Source: Alitta virens (lineage: Eukaryota > Annelida > Polychaeta > Phyllodocida > Nereididae). Taken from it: a DNA stretch of 64,000 nucleotides. This document shows positions 1-11,284 of this stretch, piece by piece. The stretch lies in contig OW028574.1 in NCBI GenBank assembly GCA_932294295.1, positions 55,202,297 through 55,266,296 of the forward strand, written 5' to 3'. Each line of letters opens with the position of its first letter. The stretch's first letter is position 1. The notes under the pieces are model-generated. The model made no database searches. It saw only the letters and a program-made list of their open reading frames with translations, and was not told the origin of the DNA. The translations under genes and the position numbers were made by a program.

Positions 1-311
1 GAAGCATAGTTGGTTGCTCAGTTTTTAATGTTGGACTAATGGTTAAGTTCCCACTGCAATCTTTTGGCACACATTTCGAATATTTTTTTTCTTCTTTTTT
101 TTTAATCTCCATGTACCATTTCTTTAGTAATGCAGTAACATGATGCATCATTACCTTTAACCTTTTTAAACTGTTGAAAAAAGATCTTTACAGTGCCTCT
201 TTTGACTGACTAGTAATGAAAAGCTGTTTTTAATGTATTGTTTGGACACAAAGATGGATGTGTACAATTGCGTGTATTTTTTAGCTCTTAAATTGCTTTG
301 TTTCATTTCAG

Positions 312-548
312 GTGAGCACTGCTGGACAGAACAAGTTTAAAAGACATCCGATGCATGTGATTTGTATTTACACCAAAGATTTTACGAACAAAAGCGATGT
401 TTATGAAGTAGCAGATAAGCTTCGTAAACTTGGAATTGAAGGAACTTTGAAATATAAGCCAGATATTTACACATATCTTGGCATTTATGTTCAAAACCCT
501 TGGGGAATCAATCCCGTTATATACACAAGCAGAAAACCTATCACCTGA
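312..548 (+). CDS. C11orf68/UPF0696 (BLES03)-like protein, last coding exon (partial)
   Basis: A single exon opens after a good acceptor (pyrimidine tract, then AG at 310-311) and runs 78 codons to TGA. The residues HVICIYTKDF, then YKPDIYTYLGIY, then NPWGINP near the C-terminus look like the end of the C11orf68/UPF0696 (BLES03) family from memory. The human member is reported to have an eIF4E-like fold, and its role is poorly known. The rest of the gene lies left of the window. It sits on the same strand 2.3 kb upstream of the first visible gephyrin exon, so it may be a separate neighbour or lie inside a gephyrin intron. No start codon belongs to this exon: GTG at 312 is an internal valine. 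The family call is recall, not a search. Confidence 0.55.
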   Translation: MSTAGQNKFKRHPMHVICIYTKDFTNKSDVYEVADKLRKLGIEGTLKYKPDIYTYLGIYVQNPWGINPVIYTSRKPIT

Positions 549-1074
549 ATGATGATAATAATGCTGCAAATAGATTTTTTGTCAAGGCAATGACAAATGC
601 CATTTGTTAGGATTGCAACTCTGGTTAATTTGCCTGCACATTTTTGTGCTTGAATCTTTCCATCTAACTGTAGATTTACACTTGGGTGGTTCTTACAGGT
701 GACAGTCACTGTGTGTATTGTGTAAACATGGATCTTGTCTTGATTTGTCTCAATTCTGTGTAACATATTATTTTGATTTGCAGTTATAATGGCACTAGAA
801 TTTTTTGGAAAAAGCAGGGGGGGGGGGGGGGGTTTCACCAAACGACAAAAAGAGAGAGTGGGAGGGGTTGACAAGTATTTTTATATCTTAATTTAGGAAG
901 AAAAGCGGGGATCTGTCAAAAACATGTATAGGGGGTGGGGTCTGAAAATGTCCTGCCAACCCCCCTCTGGTTTAAATGGAACAGCCCTAAGCATTCAAGG
1001 ATTAGGGGGGGATTAGCCGCCACTGTCCATCTTGATCATAGACAAAACACATTCTGTCTCAAAGATCCAAAGTT
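549..1074 (+). other. 3' UTR and repeat-rich spacer
   Basis: The start is probably the 3' UTR of the preceding gene. It then holds a 16-G run at 817-832 and further G-rich blocks (907-1010). No coding signal was seen. Confidence 0.5.
817..832 (+). repeat. G homopolymer, 16 nt
   Basis: Uninterrupted G16 followed by TTTCACC. It is one of several long G/C runs in the window. Confidence 0.95.
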
Positions 1075-1615
1075 TCGCGTGGTTTAGGTATCATTAACAA
1101 AGCTAAGAAAGTAATGAATTCATCAACCCCTGACTACACTATTATAGCTATGGCGTATAAATTTGGGGTAAAGCAGCAGATGTCTCACCACTATATAAGA
1201 TACAGAAAAGAATTGTTAGATACATACCTTCATCTCCGCTTCGTACAGAATCTTTATTTAAACCACTGGATATACTTATTTTATCGATATATATAAAGTA
1301 ACAGTATGTGTATTTATGTTCAAATATGTAAAGGATATGCTTCTAGGGTTATTAAAGAACTATTTGGGAGAAATTATAATGTTAGAGTGAATACTAGGCA
1401 GAGACATAAATTTAAAATTTCTAGGTTAACGACATAGATTAAAAAACTACCATATTGTAGAACACAAATTTTTCAATATACAATAAGCAAAATGATAAGA
1501 TATCAAGGTGTGAAAAAGTGGACTGAAATATGTCAAAAATGTAACTGTCTTTGCTGTGTCCATACATTTAAAAACAATATAAAGAGGTTACTTTTGAACA
1601 CATATTAGAATAGCT
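1075..1615 (+). mobile_element. LINE (non-LTR) reverse transcriptase C-terminal fragment, inactive
   Basis: Read across shifting frames, the region gives the usual end of a CR1/Jockey-group LINE ORF2. It has GIINKAKK, then WGKAADVSPLYKIQKRIVRY with PSSPLRTESLFKPLDIL, then an N-T-R-Q region and a final 'QGVKKW' block followed by FKNNIKRLLL and a stop near 1607. Frames change around 1140, 1290-1320 and 1420, and stops occur, so no intact ORF remains. It is 5'-truncated, as LINE copies usually are. AATAAA at about 2031 could be the end of its 3' tail. The exact clade is not assigned. Confidence 0.75.
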
Positions 1616-2807
1616 GTTCTATTACTTAATATCCATGGTCAAATCTCAGATGTGAAACCAGCCATCTTAATTAGTTTTTTAGTTGATTTTTACTATATAT
1701 ATTTTTCTTTCTTTTTATTTTTCCTTTATTTTATTTTATTCATTATTTCAATACTGCACTGTTTAAACAATAAAACCAAAAATTAGACTTTTTGTGGAAT
1801 TGATATTAGACCAAGTGTTAATGGCAATCATCAATGACCAAATGAGAATTGTACTGTAATACATAATATGTGGGAATTCAAATGCTATATTGTAATTAAT
1901 TAGTTATGGTTAATGTAAAATTGTTATATCATATTGATAAAAGCCACGTATGACTTTTGGCTTTCAGGCTGCCAGATGAATCTGTATGTATAATTATGAT
2001 TATGTACATGTAATAATGATAGTATGGTCAATAAAATCTTAAATCTTGTCTTCGATGTTTAGTTGTATTAAGAAAATAATTCCATAATAATTTGAAAATA
2101 TGTCCAATACAAGTGTATTACTGCGAACAAAATCCAGGATACATAAAAGTGACTTAAAACATACTTTTGCAAAACTGGGTCAAATGTCTTCAGAACAAAT
2201 GTATAACCTCAGATATGAAAGCATTTGACAATAGCATCATTATTACTTGAGATATTTGAATTTCAAATTTTGTAAATTTCAAATTCAAACAGCTCTGTGA
2301 CCTTGATGAAATTGGGTCAATGTGACAAGGTCATAGAGGACTCCTCCCATGAATTTTTTGAGAATTTTATGATGAAAATTTTCCGGGAATAACAGGTGAT
2401 TGACCAGATAGGCTACATTAATTTTATTATTTGCTTATGTTATTATACTGGTCTCATGTTTCAAGATAAGTATTCCAGCAATATAGATATCTTCTATATT
2501 AACATATATATGATTAAATAGGTTGTCAACAGATCAGCATCAACAAAACAGCTGAGCAAGAAACAAATTAATGCACAAATATATATATTATAAGCACACA
2601 AACAATGCTTCTCTCTGTTGTAGTCAGTGGCAGTTTGTATGATCCAATAATTTATCCATGTTTGTTTCATTTGAATGGTTCACTGAGGGTTGCTGCCTTG
2701 CAATTTGAAAATTAGTAAATTACACCATAATGAATAGTATTAGCAATATCTATTACTAATGCTGTAGCAACTTCTTGCTTTAAATATACATCAATTGGTG
2801 CTTTCAG
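1616..2807. other. Non-coding stretch upstream of the gephyrin exons
   Basis: AT-rich and without an exon I can recognise. The gephyrin exon that should precede 2808 (E-domain N-terminus, ending with one base of a split codon) was looked for and not found. The stretch includes a copy of a dispersed repeat at about 2230-2395. Confidence 0.5.
2230..2395 (+). repeat. Dispersed repeat copy A (shared with 9560-9730)
   Basis: The block holds 'GCTCTGTGACCTTGATG', then 'GTCAATGTGACAAGG', then 'AAAATTTTCCGG'. The same ordered blocks occur at about 9560-9730 with substitutions and indels. It is probably an old unclassified interspersed repeat. Confidence 0.6.
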
Positions 2808-5800
2808 ATGCTTTAGGACACGTTTTGGCAGAAGACATTTTTGCGAAGGATCCACTACCACCCTTCCCGGCATCCATTAAGGATGGTTATGCTGTTGTTG
2901 GTATGTGACTAATGAGTCATTAGTAAAAAATTGAAACTTTGTTTGATACTATAAAGCACGTATTTAGCTAAATCCTGAGTATGGCGAGTAGGAGAGAATT
3001 AACTAAAATTTTTGTTGGTTATATCCTGACGCGGAAAGCGGAGGGATATAACCATCAAAAATGTCAGTTAACTCCCGCCTATGAGGGATATACCTTATAC
3101 TCCACTTGACATATTTACTGATTTGTTTGATTGTTTGATTTGTTTAACTGCTGTTATTAAGCAATTAAGTACAGTTTGCACTCAGGAGGGAGTTAACTAA
3201 CATCTTCATTGGTTATATTCCACTCAGAACAATAGCAATTTAACTATCCAAGTCGAGTAGAAGTTTTTTGATTCATTGCAGCGTCCGATGGAAAGGGTGA
3301 AAGAAAGGTACTTGGTGACTCAACGGCTGGGGCAATGGTGAGCTGTGATATTTTATACAATTAAATTTTGCAACCTTTATTAATGTTTCATTGATATCAA
3401 CAGTCAGTGAATGAAAACATACCAAATCTTTTTAACAGAAAATATATGGTTACTCTAAGCAATACTTATGGTTACTCTAAAAAGCATTTTCTTTTGTCTG
3501 TCATGAATTGTTGTCTGATTAAGTTTTAAAAAAGAAAACTTTTAATTTTTTGAGCAAAATTTATCTGTACTTATTTTTTTCCAGCCCAAGGGAGAGGTTT
3601 TTCCAGGGCACTGCATAAGAATTAGCACGGGTGCTCCATTGCCTCCTGGGGCGGATGCTGTGGTTCAAGTGGAGGACACTATCCTGTTAAAAGATGCTGA
3701 TCAGGGTCGCACTGAACTGCTCATCAATATCTTGACTGAACCTAAAGTTGGCCAGGATATAAGGTACATGATAGCTGATCCTTCGTATGAAGTTTCATTT
3801 TTATTTTATCCTTAATGCAATGGATGGGCATATAAGAATGTTATAATAATTTTTCCTTGGCAGTGTACATTATAAGCCTATATTGTGTATAGTGCTATAA
3901 GTTTATTCATAAATGCTAATGTTCCTTCATTGATTTATGTAGGCCAGTTGGATCTGACATTGCCAAAAATGAAAAGGTTCTTTCTGCTGGTATTCGTATT
4001 GGACCTGCCGAAATGGGTCTCCTTGCGACTGTTGGAGTGACACAAATCAAATGCTACAAATTGCCGATCGTTGGTGTTCTCTCCACAGGAAATGAGGTGG
4101 GACTGATTTTGCATATATATTGTTAAGTACTTGGTCAACTATTTTGTAAGGTTTATGGTAGTCATTGATATAATTATTAGTTGATTGATCTGTGTGCAAT
4201 ATGTTGTTTGATAGTTAGTGGAGCCAGAAAAGCCCTTGAAAGCTGGTAAAATCAGAGACAGCAACAGGACGGCCCTTATTGCTGCTATGAAAGAACATAA
4301 CTTCCCTGTCCTTGACCTTGGCATAGCGAAAGACACGTATGTATTACTGCTGTAGACCATACATATATAAGAGGTAGATTCCCATAGCACAAAGGGAAAA
4401 CAATTGGCTCACTATACTATGTTTGCATTATGGTGATTTTCAGTCCACAGTCTCTGTTTGATCAAATTCGTGAAGCTCTCAAAAAAGTGGATGTGGTGGT
4501 GTCATCTGGTGGAGTTTCGATGGGTGAAAAGGATATAATCAAAGAAGTTCTCTATGTTGATCTACAGGCACAAGTGAAATTTGCTAGGGTCTTCATGAAG
4601 CCTGGGTAAGTATGTCATCTTCCTTGTAATAGTAATCATTGTTGTTTATCATCTATTAAAGAGTTCAAATTTTCTTTTCTCTAAACAAATTCTCACTTAG
4701 TAGTGTAACCAAAATACTCCTGTTCATTTTTAAAAATTTGTTAGGATTCCTGCATTAAAATTCTTAAAGAGTAGTCATTGCAATCAGCACTGATGATCTA
4801 TCTGGCAATCTAATTTCAGGAAACCCACAACATTTGCTACTGCTCAAGTAGATGGAAAGAAGAAATTGTTTTTCTGCCTCCCAGGGAATCCTGTGTCAGC
4901 TCTTGTCACCTGCAATCTATTCGTGTTCCCTGCACTCCGTAAGATGAGTGGTGACCCGCATTTCAGGAACACTATTGTGAAAACTAAGGTAACTTTCTAC
5001 ATTAGATGTTTGATCAAATTTCTTGGCAACTAAGGTACAGAAATGTATGATGTACACTCTCATTCTGCTCTTTTTGCTGATTCACTTCCCTGTAGTGATG
5101 GGATTGATGGCCTGAGATTGCATATTGAGAATTTCATCATGGCTCACAAAGTTGTCAGTGGATTAGCATTGGGATAAAAAAGACTATCTGGAAAACGCAG
5201 CAGCTGACTGTCAGGGCTGGAACCCAGATAATATATACCCAGAGGCGCCACTGTAATTGAACCAATGTAAGCCTGTCCACTGTAATTGATACAGAACAAA
5301 TGTAAGCCTGTCCAGGGTTGGTTTTTCACAATATGACAAGCTCACAGAGAGGCCAGATTTTGTGATGGAAACATGAAGGATTTATCTGTGTTTCATTTAA
5401 ATTACACAAATAATCTGTAAAATGTTTTCATAGGAAACACCTATTTTGTAAAAATTTATTTGTATTTTTTTTACATTATTTTAAGCTCGCAGAAGTATGT
5501 CACAATAACAATCACAATGACATCACTTACCATTGTTATGATTATGACGTAATATAGCAAAGGACACATATTTTCGCCCAAACCAACCTTGACATGGCTT
5601 ATAAAAATGTGAAAGTTTCCCCTCTTATCATTTGTCCTCTTTGGTTGCCACTGGTCAGGGAAACAGGGAATTTGAAATTGAATTTGGAAAGCTGAAAAAT
5701 GTCAGTGAAATTCTTGAAAAGGGATACCACAGTCAGGAAAAATTGACAGTTTCCATTCCTGCTGTGTTGTACATGAAAGACTTAATCTATTACACAGTAT

Positions 5801-6227
5801 CAACTTTTTTCTTGGGAGTATCTACCGTGTACAGGCCACTTTGGATAGTGAGTGAGATTCATACTCTAATAATGCTATCAATTTTGAGAAAGTAGGAGTC
5901 CTTTAGAATAGCTGTTAGCACCTTGACCATGTGTTCACTAAGTAAATGTGAATGCTGATTTGACAGAATGGTACAGTGGTTAAATTTTGTTTGCAGCTTG
6001 GTATGGATGTCAAGTTGGACCCACGGCCAGAGTACCACCGATGCGTGCTGTCTTGGACCCCAGGGGAGGACCTGCCCACTGCTGAAGGAACGGGAAATCA
6101 GATCAGTAGTCGCTTGTTGAGTTTGCATGCAGCTAATGCTTTGCTGGTCCTGCCACCAAAATCTGCAGAACTTACTAACCTCAATAAAGGAGAAAAAGTG
6201 GATGCCATTATCATCGGCCGCATTTAG
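2808..6227 (+). CDS. GPHN: Gephyrin E domain / MoeA-type molybdopterin molybdenumtransferase (5' end missing)
   Basis: Eight exons: 2808-2900, 3282-3337, 3585-3763, 3943-4096, 4215-4336, 4444-4605, 4820-4988, 5997-6227. All have GT-AG ends and matching phases, giving 388 residues to TAG. The family inserts molybdenum into adenylylated molybdopterin; in vertebrates gephyrin also clusters glycine and GABA-A receptors. Matching landmarks in order are [96 protein letters not shown] and the C-terminal DPRPEYHRC domain. The nucleotide-handling GGVSMGEKD loop and LPGNPVS loop are intact. The first visible exon begins two bases into a codon, so about 25-30 residues of the E domain and any G (MogA) domain lie further upstream. 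The largest intron, 4989-5996, carries repeats. It could be an E-only gene, but that is not shown. Confidence 0.93.
2980..3221. repeat. Hairpin-forming repeat in a gephyrin intron
   Basis: Two arms face each other. GTTGGTTATATCC at 3014-3026 pairs with GGGATATAACC at 3043-3053, and the arms extend outward through a TTAACT block on each side. A diverged direct copy of the left arm, with GAGTTAACTAACATCTTC then GGTTATATTCC, lies at 3183-3221. This looks like a small MITE-like or hairpin repeat. Confidence 0.65.
5248..5313. repeat. Two-copy tandem repeat in gephyrin intron 7
   Basis: CCACTGTAATTGA followed by AATGTAAGCCTGT occurs twice in a row, with a short insertion in the second copy. Confidence 0.8.
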
Positions 6228-8082
6228 GACTGATTGTTTTGTTTCAAGTTTGAATTATAACAGTTGTTTCTGTTAAAACTGGATGCATGAAAATGACATC
6301 CTTTTTAGACTTAGCCAGGTGTTGTGGTCCCGTATGACCCATATTAGGGTTCTTCTGAACCATCCTGAATATGACATTGTGTACTTGCATTTAGAGGTTT
6401 TGTAGTACTGTTATGTAGTACAGTAATTACTAACATTATGGTTCATACACTAAAAAGTTGAACTTGCTTGATTGGTCTTCATTGATATAGGTTTTAAATT
6501 ATGTTACATAACTTCTTCTCTTTTTTTTACTTTTTTTTTCAACATCATGGCAAAAACTTTATAATTGAATGGAGACCTGGATCTATAAGAGATTATGATT
6601 TATGTAATAGGTTGTTGGCTTGCTAACATTTGCATTTGAAATTGTAATCATTTAAAAAAATAATAATTTATTTTATAGGTGTTTATATACAATGATATAT
6701 TTCTGCATTTGGTTGGCCTGTATGATAAATTGTATTTAATATCACTGATATGAAACGATATTTGATGGACTATGTATTAGTATCAGTTGCATTTATGGCA
6801 AAATCCTTTGAAGAAATGGTTATTTATCAAATTAACGAATTTATCGCAGTTTTTAAAATTCATTTTGTATATAATTACGTAATGGAGCATTTATGCTATC
6901 TCTGGGATTTAATTAGATGCAAAGGCTGTTTCGCAATCATGGGATTACATTTCTAAATCACACCTGAAGGTTTTCAACTAAAACTCATGCAGAGACTTCT
7001 CTTGAAAAAATAAAAATAAAATAAAAATGATGACAATGAAAATGTCTTACTTAACAAGCACAAATATTGCATTGATCGTTTCGGTGTGAAATATATTTTT
7101 TAATTTCTTGCGAGTAACAACAATTCTTGCCTGCAAGGTATGATGCATTTATTTACTCATGATTACTATGAAATGACCTTTTTTAGGCCAGGAAACCCTT
7201 AAGTTGTCACATTGGAATTAGTAACTTACCCACTGCAAATAATTCAGATTCCCCTGATTCTAAAACGGCCTATAGTGAATTCGTTAATATCAGTACGTTG
7301 TGGTGCTGTGTTGTTGATTCTTGTTATTAAATAGATTTTCTGATATATTGCATTTTTTTTTTGTTCTCAAAAATTTTAAAGTTTTGTGTCTTTAGGCTAT
7401 ATGTAATTAAATGGCACGGACTGATTGCATTTCATGGTTCATAATATATATTGATCTAAATTTGGAATTGTGGATAATTTTCACTAGACAACTGAACATG
7501 CCATAAGCATTTCCAAGGCGTCACCAACTTCAATTGGGTGATAAGAGTCAAACATGAACATTCAAGATTAACATTAGGTCTACATATGAAGTGCACTCAG
7601 TGACCTTCACCAAATGACCTATGATCAAGTAAGATGACACTTGTGTCTGACATAATGAAGACATTCATGTCTTTCTTGGATTATCTATATATAGACGAGT
7701 CTATAGGTTTTAATTTAATTGGGTAAAATTTCTATAATAACGGAAACATGGCATTTTCAAGGTTGGCATCTTTTAAACCGGTCTACAACATCATGCTATA
7801 GCTTATTGGAAAAGGCTGAAAAAAAGTTTTCAGAATATTTTTTCTCAAAACCGTAGATCTACTCTAATGGCTACATGACTAGTATGGCATTGCTTAGCCA
7901 GAACCGACCTACAATGCATTAGATGCAGCGAACTTGAAGCTAGGCACTGCCTATCTTCAGGTCTCTTTTGAAGAAAGCTTTACTTGTTCACAAGTTATGA
8001 TCATATGAAGCCTATATAATTTAAAAGCAAATTTTTATGATGTATCTCCATCATAAAATTGTCACAGGTTACCAGACATCCA
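6228..8082 (+). other. Gephyrin 3' UTR and intergenic DNA
   Basis: The sequence is AT-rich with no credible coding exon. The transcript probably ends near the AATAAA at 7009-7014. Beyond that no structure stood out. Confidence 0.5.
7009..7014 (+). terminator. Candidate poly(A) signal for the gephyrin gene
   Basis: AATAAA about 0.8 kb after the stop codon, in an A-rich block. It is a candidate only because such hexamers are frequent in AT-rich DNA. Confidence 0.3.
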
Positions 8083-8655
8083 TGAAATTTCAAAGAAAGT
8101 GTGAAATTTCAAAGATAAGTGCGTAATTTGACAAAAAAGTGCAATTTCACAAAGAAAGTGTAAAAGATCACAAAGGAAGTGTAATTTCGCGAAGAAAGTA
8201 ATTTCGCACAGAAAGTTTGAAATTACAAAGTCAAGTGCGTAAAGCTTTATAACAAAATGGAGGACGAGCTCCGTAGTGACATACTCATCTCAATAGTTTT
8301 GCGCTTGGAATGAATTATAAAATGGTTTAATATTTAGCGTGAACTCTGAAGCGAAGACTAGAAAAGATTAATCTATGGAGGAAGAAGTATTCTGATATCA
8401 CTGATGTAGCCATGCATCAGAAATGTAGAAACTGTTGCTGCTCTAGGAATAATTTAAGTGTCTTGTATAAAACTACAACTCTCATAAATGTAAATGATGT
8501 CCAGAAAGTGCGAAATTTCGCACTCATACTTTGAGAAATTTTGCACTCATACTTTGCAAAATTTCACATTTTCTGCGAAATTTAGCACTTTTATTGTGAA
8601 ATTACGTACTTTTCGTGTGAATATTCACACTTTAATAGTGAAATTATGCACGTAA
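8083..8655. mobile_element. Fold-back-like element with arms of a degenerate 20-bp repeat
   Basis: The left arm (8083-8241) is a run of about eight imperfect units near AAGTGYGAAATTTCRCAAAG. The right arm (8504-8655) carries about seven units in the opposite sense, near CTTTGYGAAATTTYGCACTT. Between them lie about 260 bp of unrelated DNA with no ORF. Long inverted arms made of short tandem units are typical of Foldback-type transposons. No target duplication was established. Confidence 0.55.
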
Positions 8656-9944
8656 TATGTATGAATCCAGAGCTTCGATCAGTTGCTAGCTTAGTGCTCT
8701 AAACAGCTAAATGACAGTATGAATTACAATTAGACATGTCATGATGTGTTAATTGCACTTGAGCTGTTGAGAGCATGCTACCCACCAAGTGTGCCAATTA
8801 AGGGTAATTGTAATTTAATGCAATTAGGACCTTTACAAAATATGACATCAGAAACAAAGAAACAGAGGGCATCTAGTTAAAAATTGACAAATGCAGCACG
8901 TGGTGTCAAGTTAGAGATTTAGGCCGCTTGGAATTCGAGCAATGTAGGCTACCCGTGAGGTGAATTTTGTCAAACATTGACCTGAGAGTGAAATGATAGA
9001 TATGTCACAAAAATGCTATTCCTGATTCGTTTGATGACTTTTACATTGTTATTCATTAAAATATCTAAAGGGTCTTGCCTTGCCGCTATCGAGTGTCCAA
9101 AAAGTATAACACACGTGAATGTCTTCCAAAAAAAATTACAGGTGAAAAATATATCTTTTTTATACTTCCAGTCCAAATGACCTTGAAAATATCCTTCAAG
9201 GTCAAAATTGACATTTGACTTGGGGGGTTTTGGGTACATATTTAGTTTATAGGCTAAAACCAATATTTCATGGTGAAATGTCTTATGTGATTGTGACCTG
9301 GTTTTTGCTCGTTTTCAATCTTTAAAATTATATATCTCAAGAACCGATGCTCCGTTTGATACCATACTCCTTTCAATCGTGTATATTTCTATTCCACATC
9401 TTTTGATTACTTAAGTTCTGTGGCTTTTGGTTTTTCCCAAACTGTGACGACACCTTCTTGATTGAAGTTGCCAATAAGTTAACCTTGACCTAATTTCAAA
9501 AAATAGGTCAAATTTCATCTAATAGAATAAATAAGATAACATGAAAGCATATGGCCAAATGATAAGGATTAAGAATGATATCGGCAATTGAAATTTTCAA
9601 ATTGCTGACTTAAATGGCTCTGTGACCTGGAAAAATAGGTCAAGGTCTCAATTAAAGCCAGTCAATGTCACAAGGACATCCCAGACTACTCGCATGATTT
9701 CAAAAATTTTCCGGAAAGATTTTTTCAGGAAGATTTAATAATACTGACAAAAAGATAGATAGATATATGGAAAGTGCAGTCCGGTAAGGCAAGTTGAGAG
9801 AGAGAGTCCACCCATGTTACACATTTACCCCATGGGTGGGATTTACTTGCTTCACACATAGCCTATATATGTGGTAATAGGTGAAGCCTCATTAAATATT
9901 AGCATATATATGGGAATAGGGCTAAAAGGGGTGGGGGGTAGCAA
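8656..9944. other. Non-coding stretch with dispersed repeats
   Basis: No exon or RNA gene recognised. The right part (about 9560-9730) is copy B of the repeat seen at 2230-2395. Confidence 0.5.
9560..9730 (+). repeat. Dispersed repeat copy B (shared with 2230-2395)
   Basis: It has 'GGCTCTGTGACCTGG', then 'GTCAATGTCACAAGG', then 'AAAATTTTCCGG' in the same order as copy A. Confidence 0.6.
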
Positions 9945-10830
9945 TAGTATATAAAGCAATCTTTGCACTACAAGGTAAAACTAAATCAGCCTTAGGATAT
10001 ATTCCACCAGCACTAGCATTAAAAATGTTTGACACTTACATCCTCCCTTTACTTGAATACAATAACATGTTATGGGCCACAAATAAAGAAATCCAAATAT
10101 TAGAATAAATCCAATTAAGTGATCTTAAACATATACTAGGAGTAAGAAAACAGACCCCAACAATAGGATTATTTGCTGAAACTGGTAGATTCCCTCTTCT
10201 AATTAGACAGCAAATAAGTACATTAAACTACTGGGCAAGGCTAGCAAAATTGTCAGATTATGACATTCTAAATAAATGCCTAAAGATACAAGAAATATTA
10301 CACACACATGGCCAAGATAATTATTATAGCAAAGTAAAACACATAATTGACTACTCTGAAATCACAGACTGGTCAACGAAAGATCCAGGAAAATTGGTAA
10401 ATGAGATGAGGTTAAAATTGTACAAAAAAGAGCAAAACAGAATCATAAATGCAATACGTGACTCCGAAGTAAACCCCAAACTGAGGACTTATAAGATCTT
10501 TAAAACCAACTAGTTATAGTTTTGAAACCTACTTAAACCTCAACCTCTCAAAAAAGACCTACAGTAACATAGCTAGGTTTAGAATTAGTTCGCATAACCT
10601 CAAGATAGAAAAAGGTAGACATGAAACCCCTAAGGTATGACTCAAAGAAAGAATCTGTGAGAATTGTAATAACAACGAAGTAGAAGATGAATTTTAATAT
10701 AGACTGTTTGCTTAACACTTTTAGTATTATTTTCTTATTACTGTAAAAGTACTGTATTATTGTATGTTATTTGTATGTTCAAATGTATCAATTATGATAA
10801 TATCATGTCAATAAAATTATAATTATATAT
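9945..10830 (+). mobile_element. Second LINE reverse transcriptase C-terminal fragment, inactive
   Basis: One frame from about 9954 to 10513 reads as the end of a LINE ORF2: KAIFALQGKTKSALG, FDTYILPLLEYNNMLWA, LKHILGVRKQTP, ETGRFPLLIRQQIS, LNYWARLAKL, and LRTYKIFK at the end. One in-frame TAA interrupts it near 10107. After a frameshift at about 10510 the match continues with RFRISSHNLKIEKGR and an ICENC cysteine block, the usual tail of such ORFs. The copy ends near an AATAAA at 10811-10816. It is a different family from the LINE at 1075-1615, since this one has the GELGRFPL-type region. Confidence 0.78.
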
Positions 10831-11284
10831 AGCCTATCGTCGGTATCATGGAAGACTCAGTCAAACCAGTTTGTCTGAATTTTGCATTATTGCGAATTCT
10901 GATTTTCAAGGACCTTAATCACCTTGGACAAAGTATTGATTGTAAGTTTTGTCAACTAAAACACCCCATAAAATTGGGATGGTTCACGAATTTTCCCAAA
11001 ATATACAATTTCATCATAGCTCAGTCTTAACCATTTTAAACCAGTCTTCCACAGAACATCAACAGAGCACTCCAAACTGCTTTGTCCTAGTACAAAAGCA
11101 TTCAAAGCAACTGATAAGAATTAAAACTAGCAAGGTTATATGGTTTACAAACAAATAAGTAATTTACGCGGCGCATATATCAAGCGCAATGTAGATCTTT
11201 GATGCAGCAATGTGCTGCTGATGTAGCTAAAAATAGCTCAATTGTTCTCAAAATGTGACGTCATCATAACGTTTCGCAATATTT
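10831..11284. other. Upstream region of the HhH gene
   Basis: About 450 bp without a recognisable gene. It should contain the promoter of the intronless gene at 11285, and a perfect CRE lies 21 bp before that ATG. Confidence 0.45.
11256..11263. promoter_or_regulatory. Perfect CRE (TGACGTCA)
   Basis: The palindromic TGACGTCA that CREB/ATF proteins bind lies just before the ATG at 11285. Two more copies lie inside the coding sequence at 12250-12257 and 12283-12290. Confidence 0.6.

Noticed and set aside
8083..8655. CRISPR-like array
   Set aside because: Units are degenerate, contiguous without unique spacers and arranged in opposed arms. Not expected in an animal genome.
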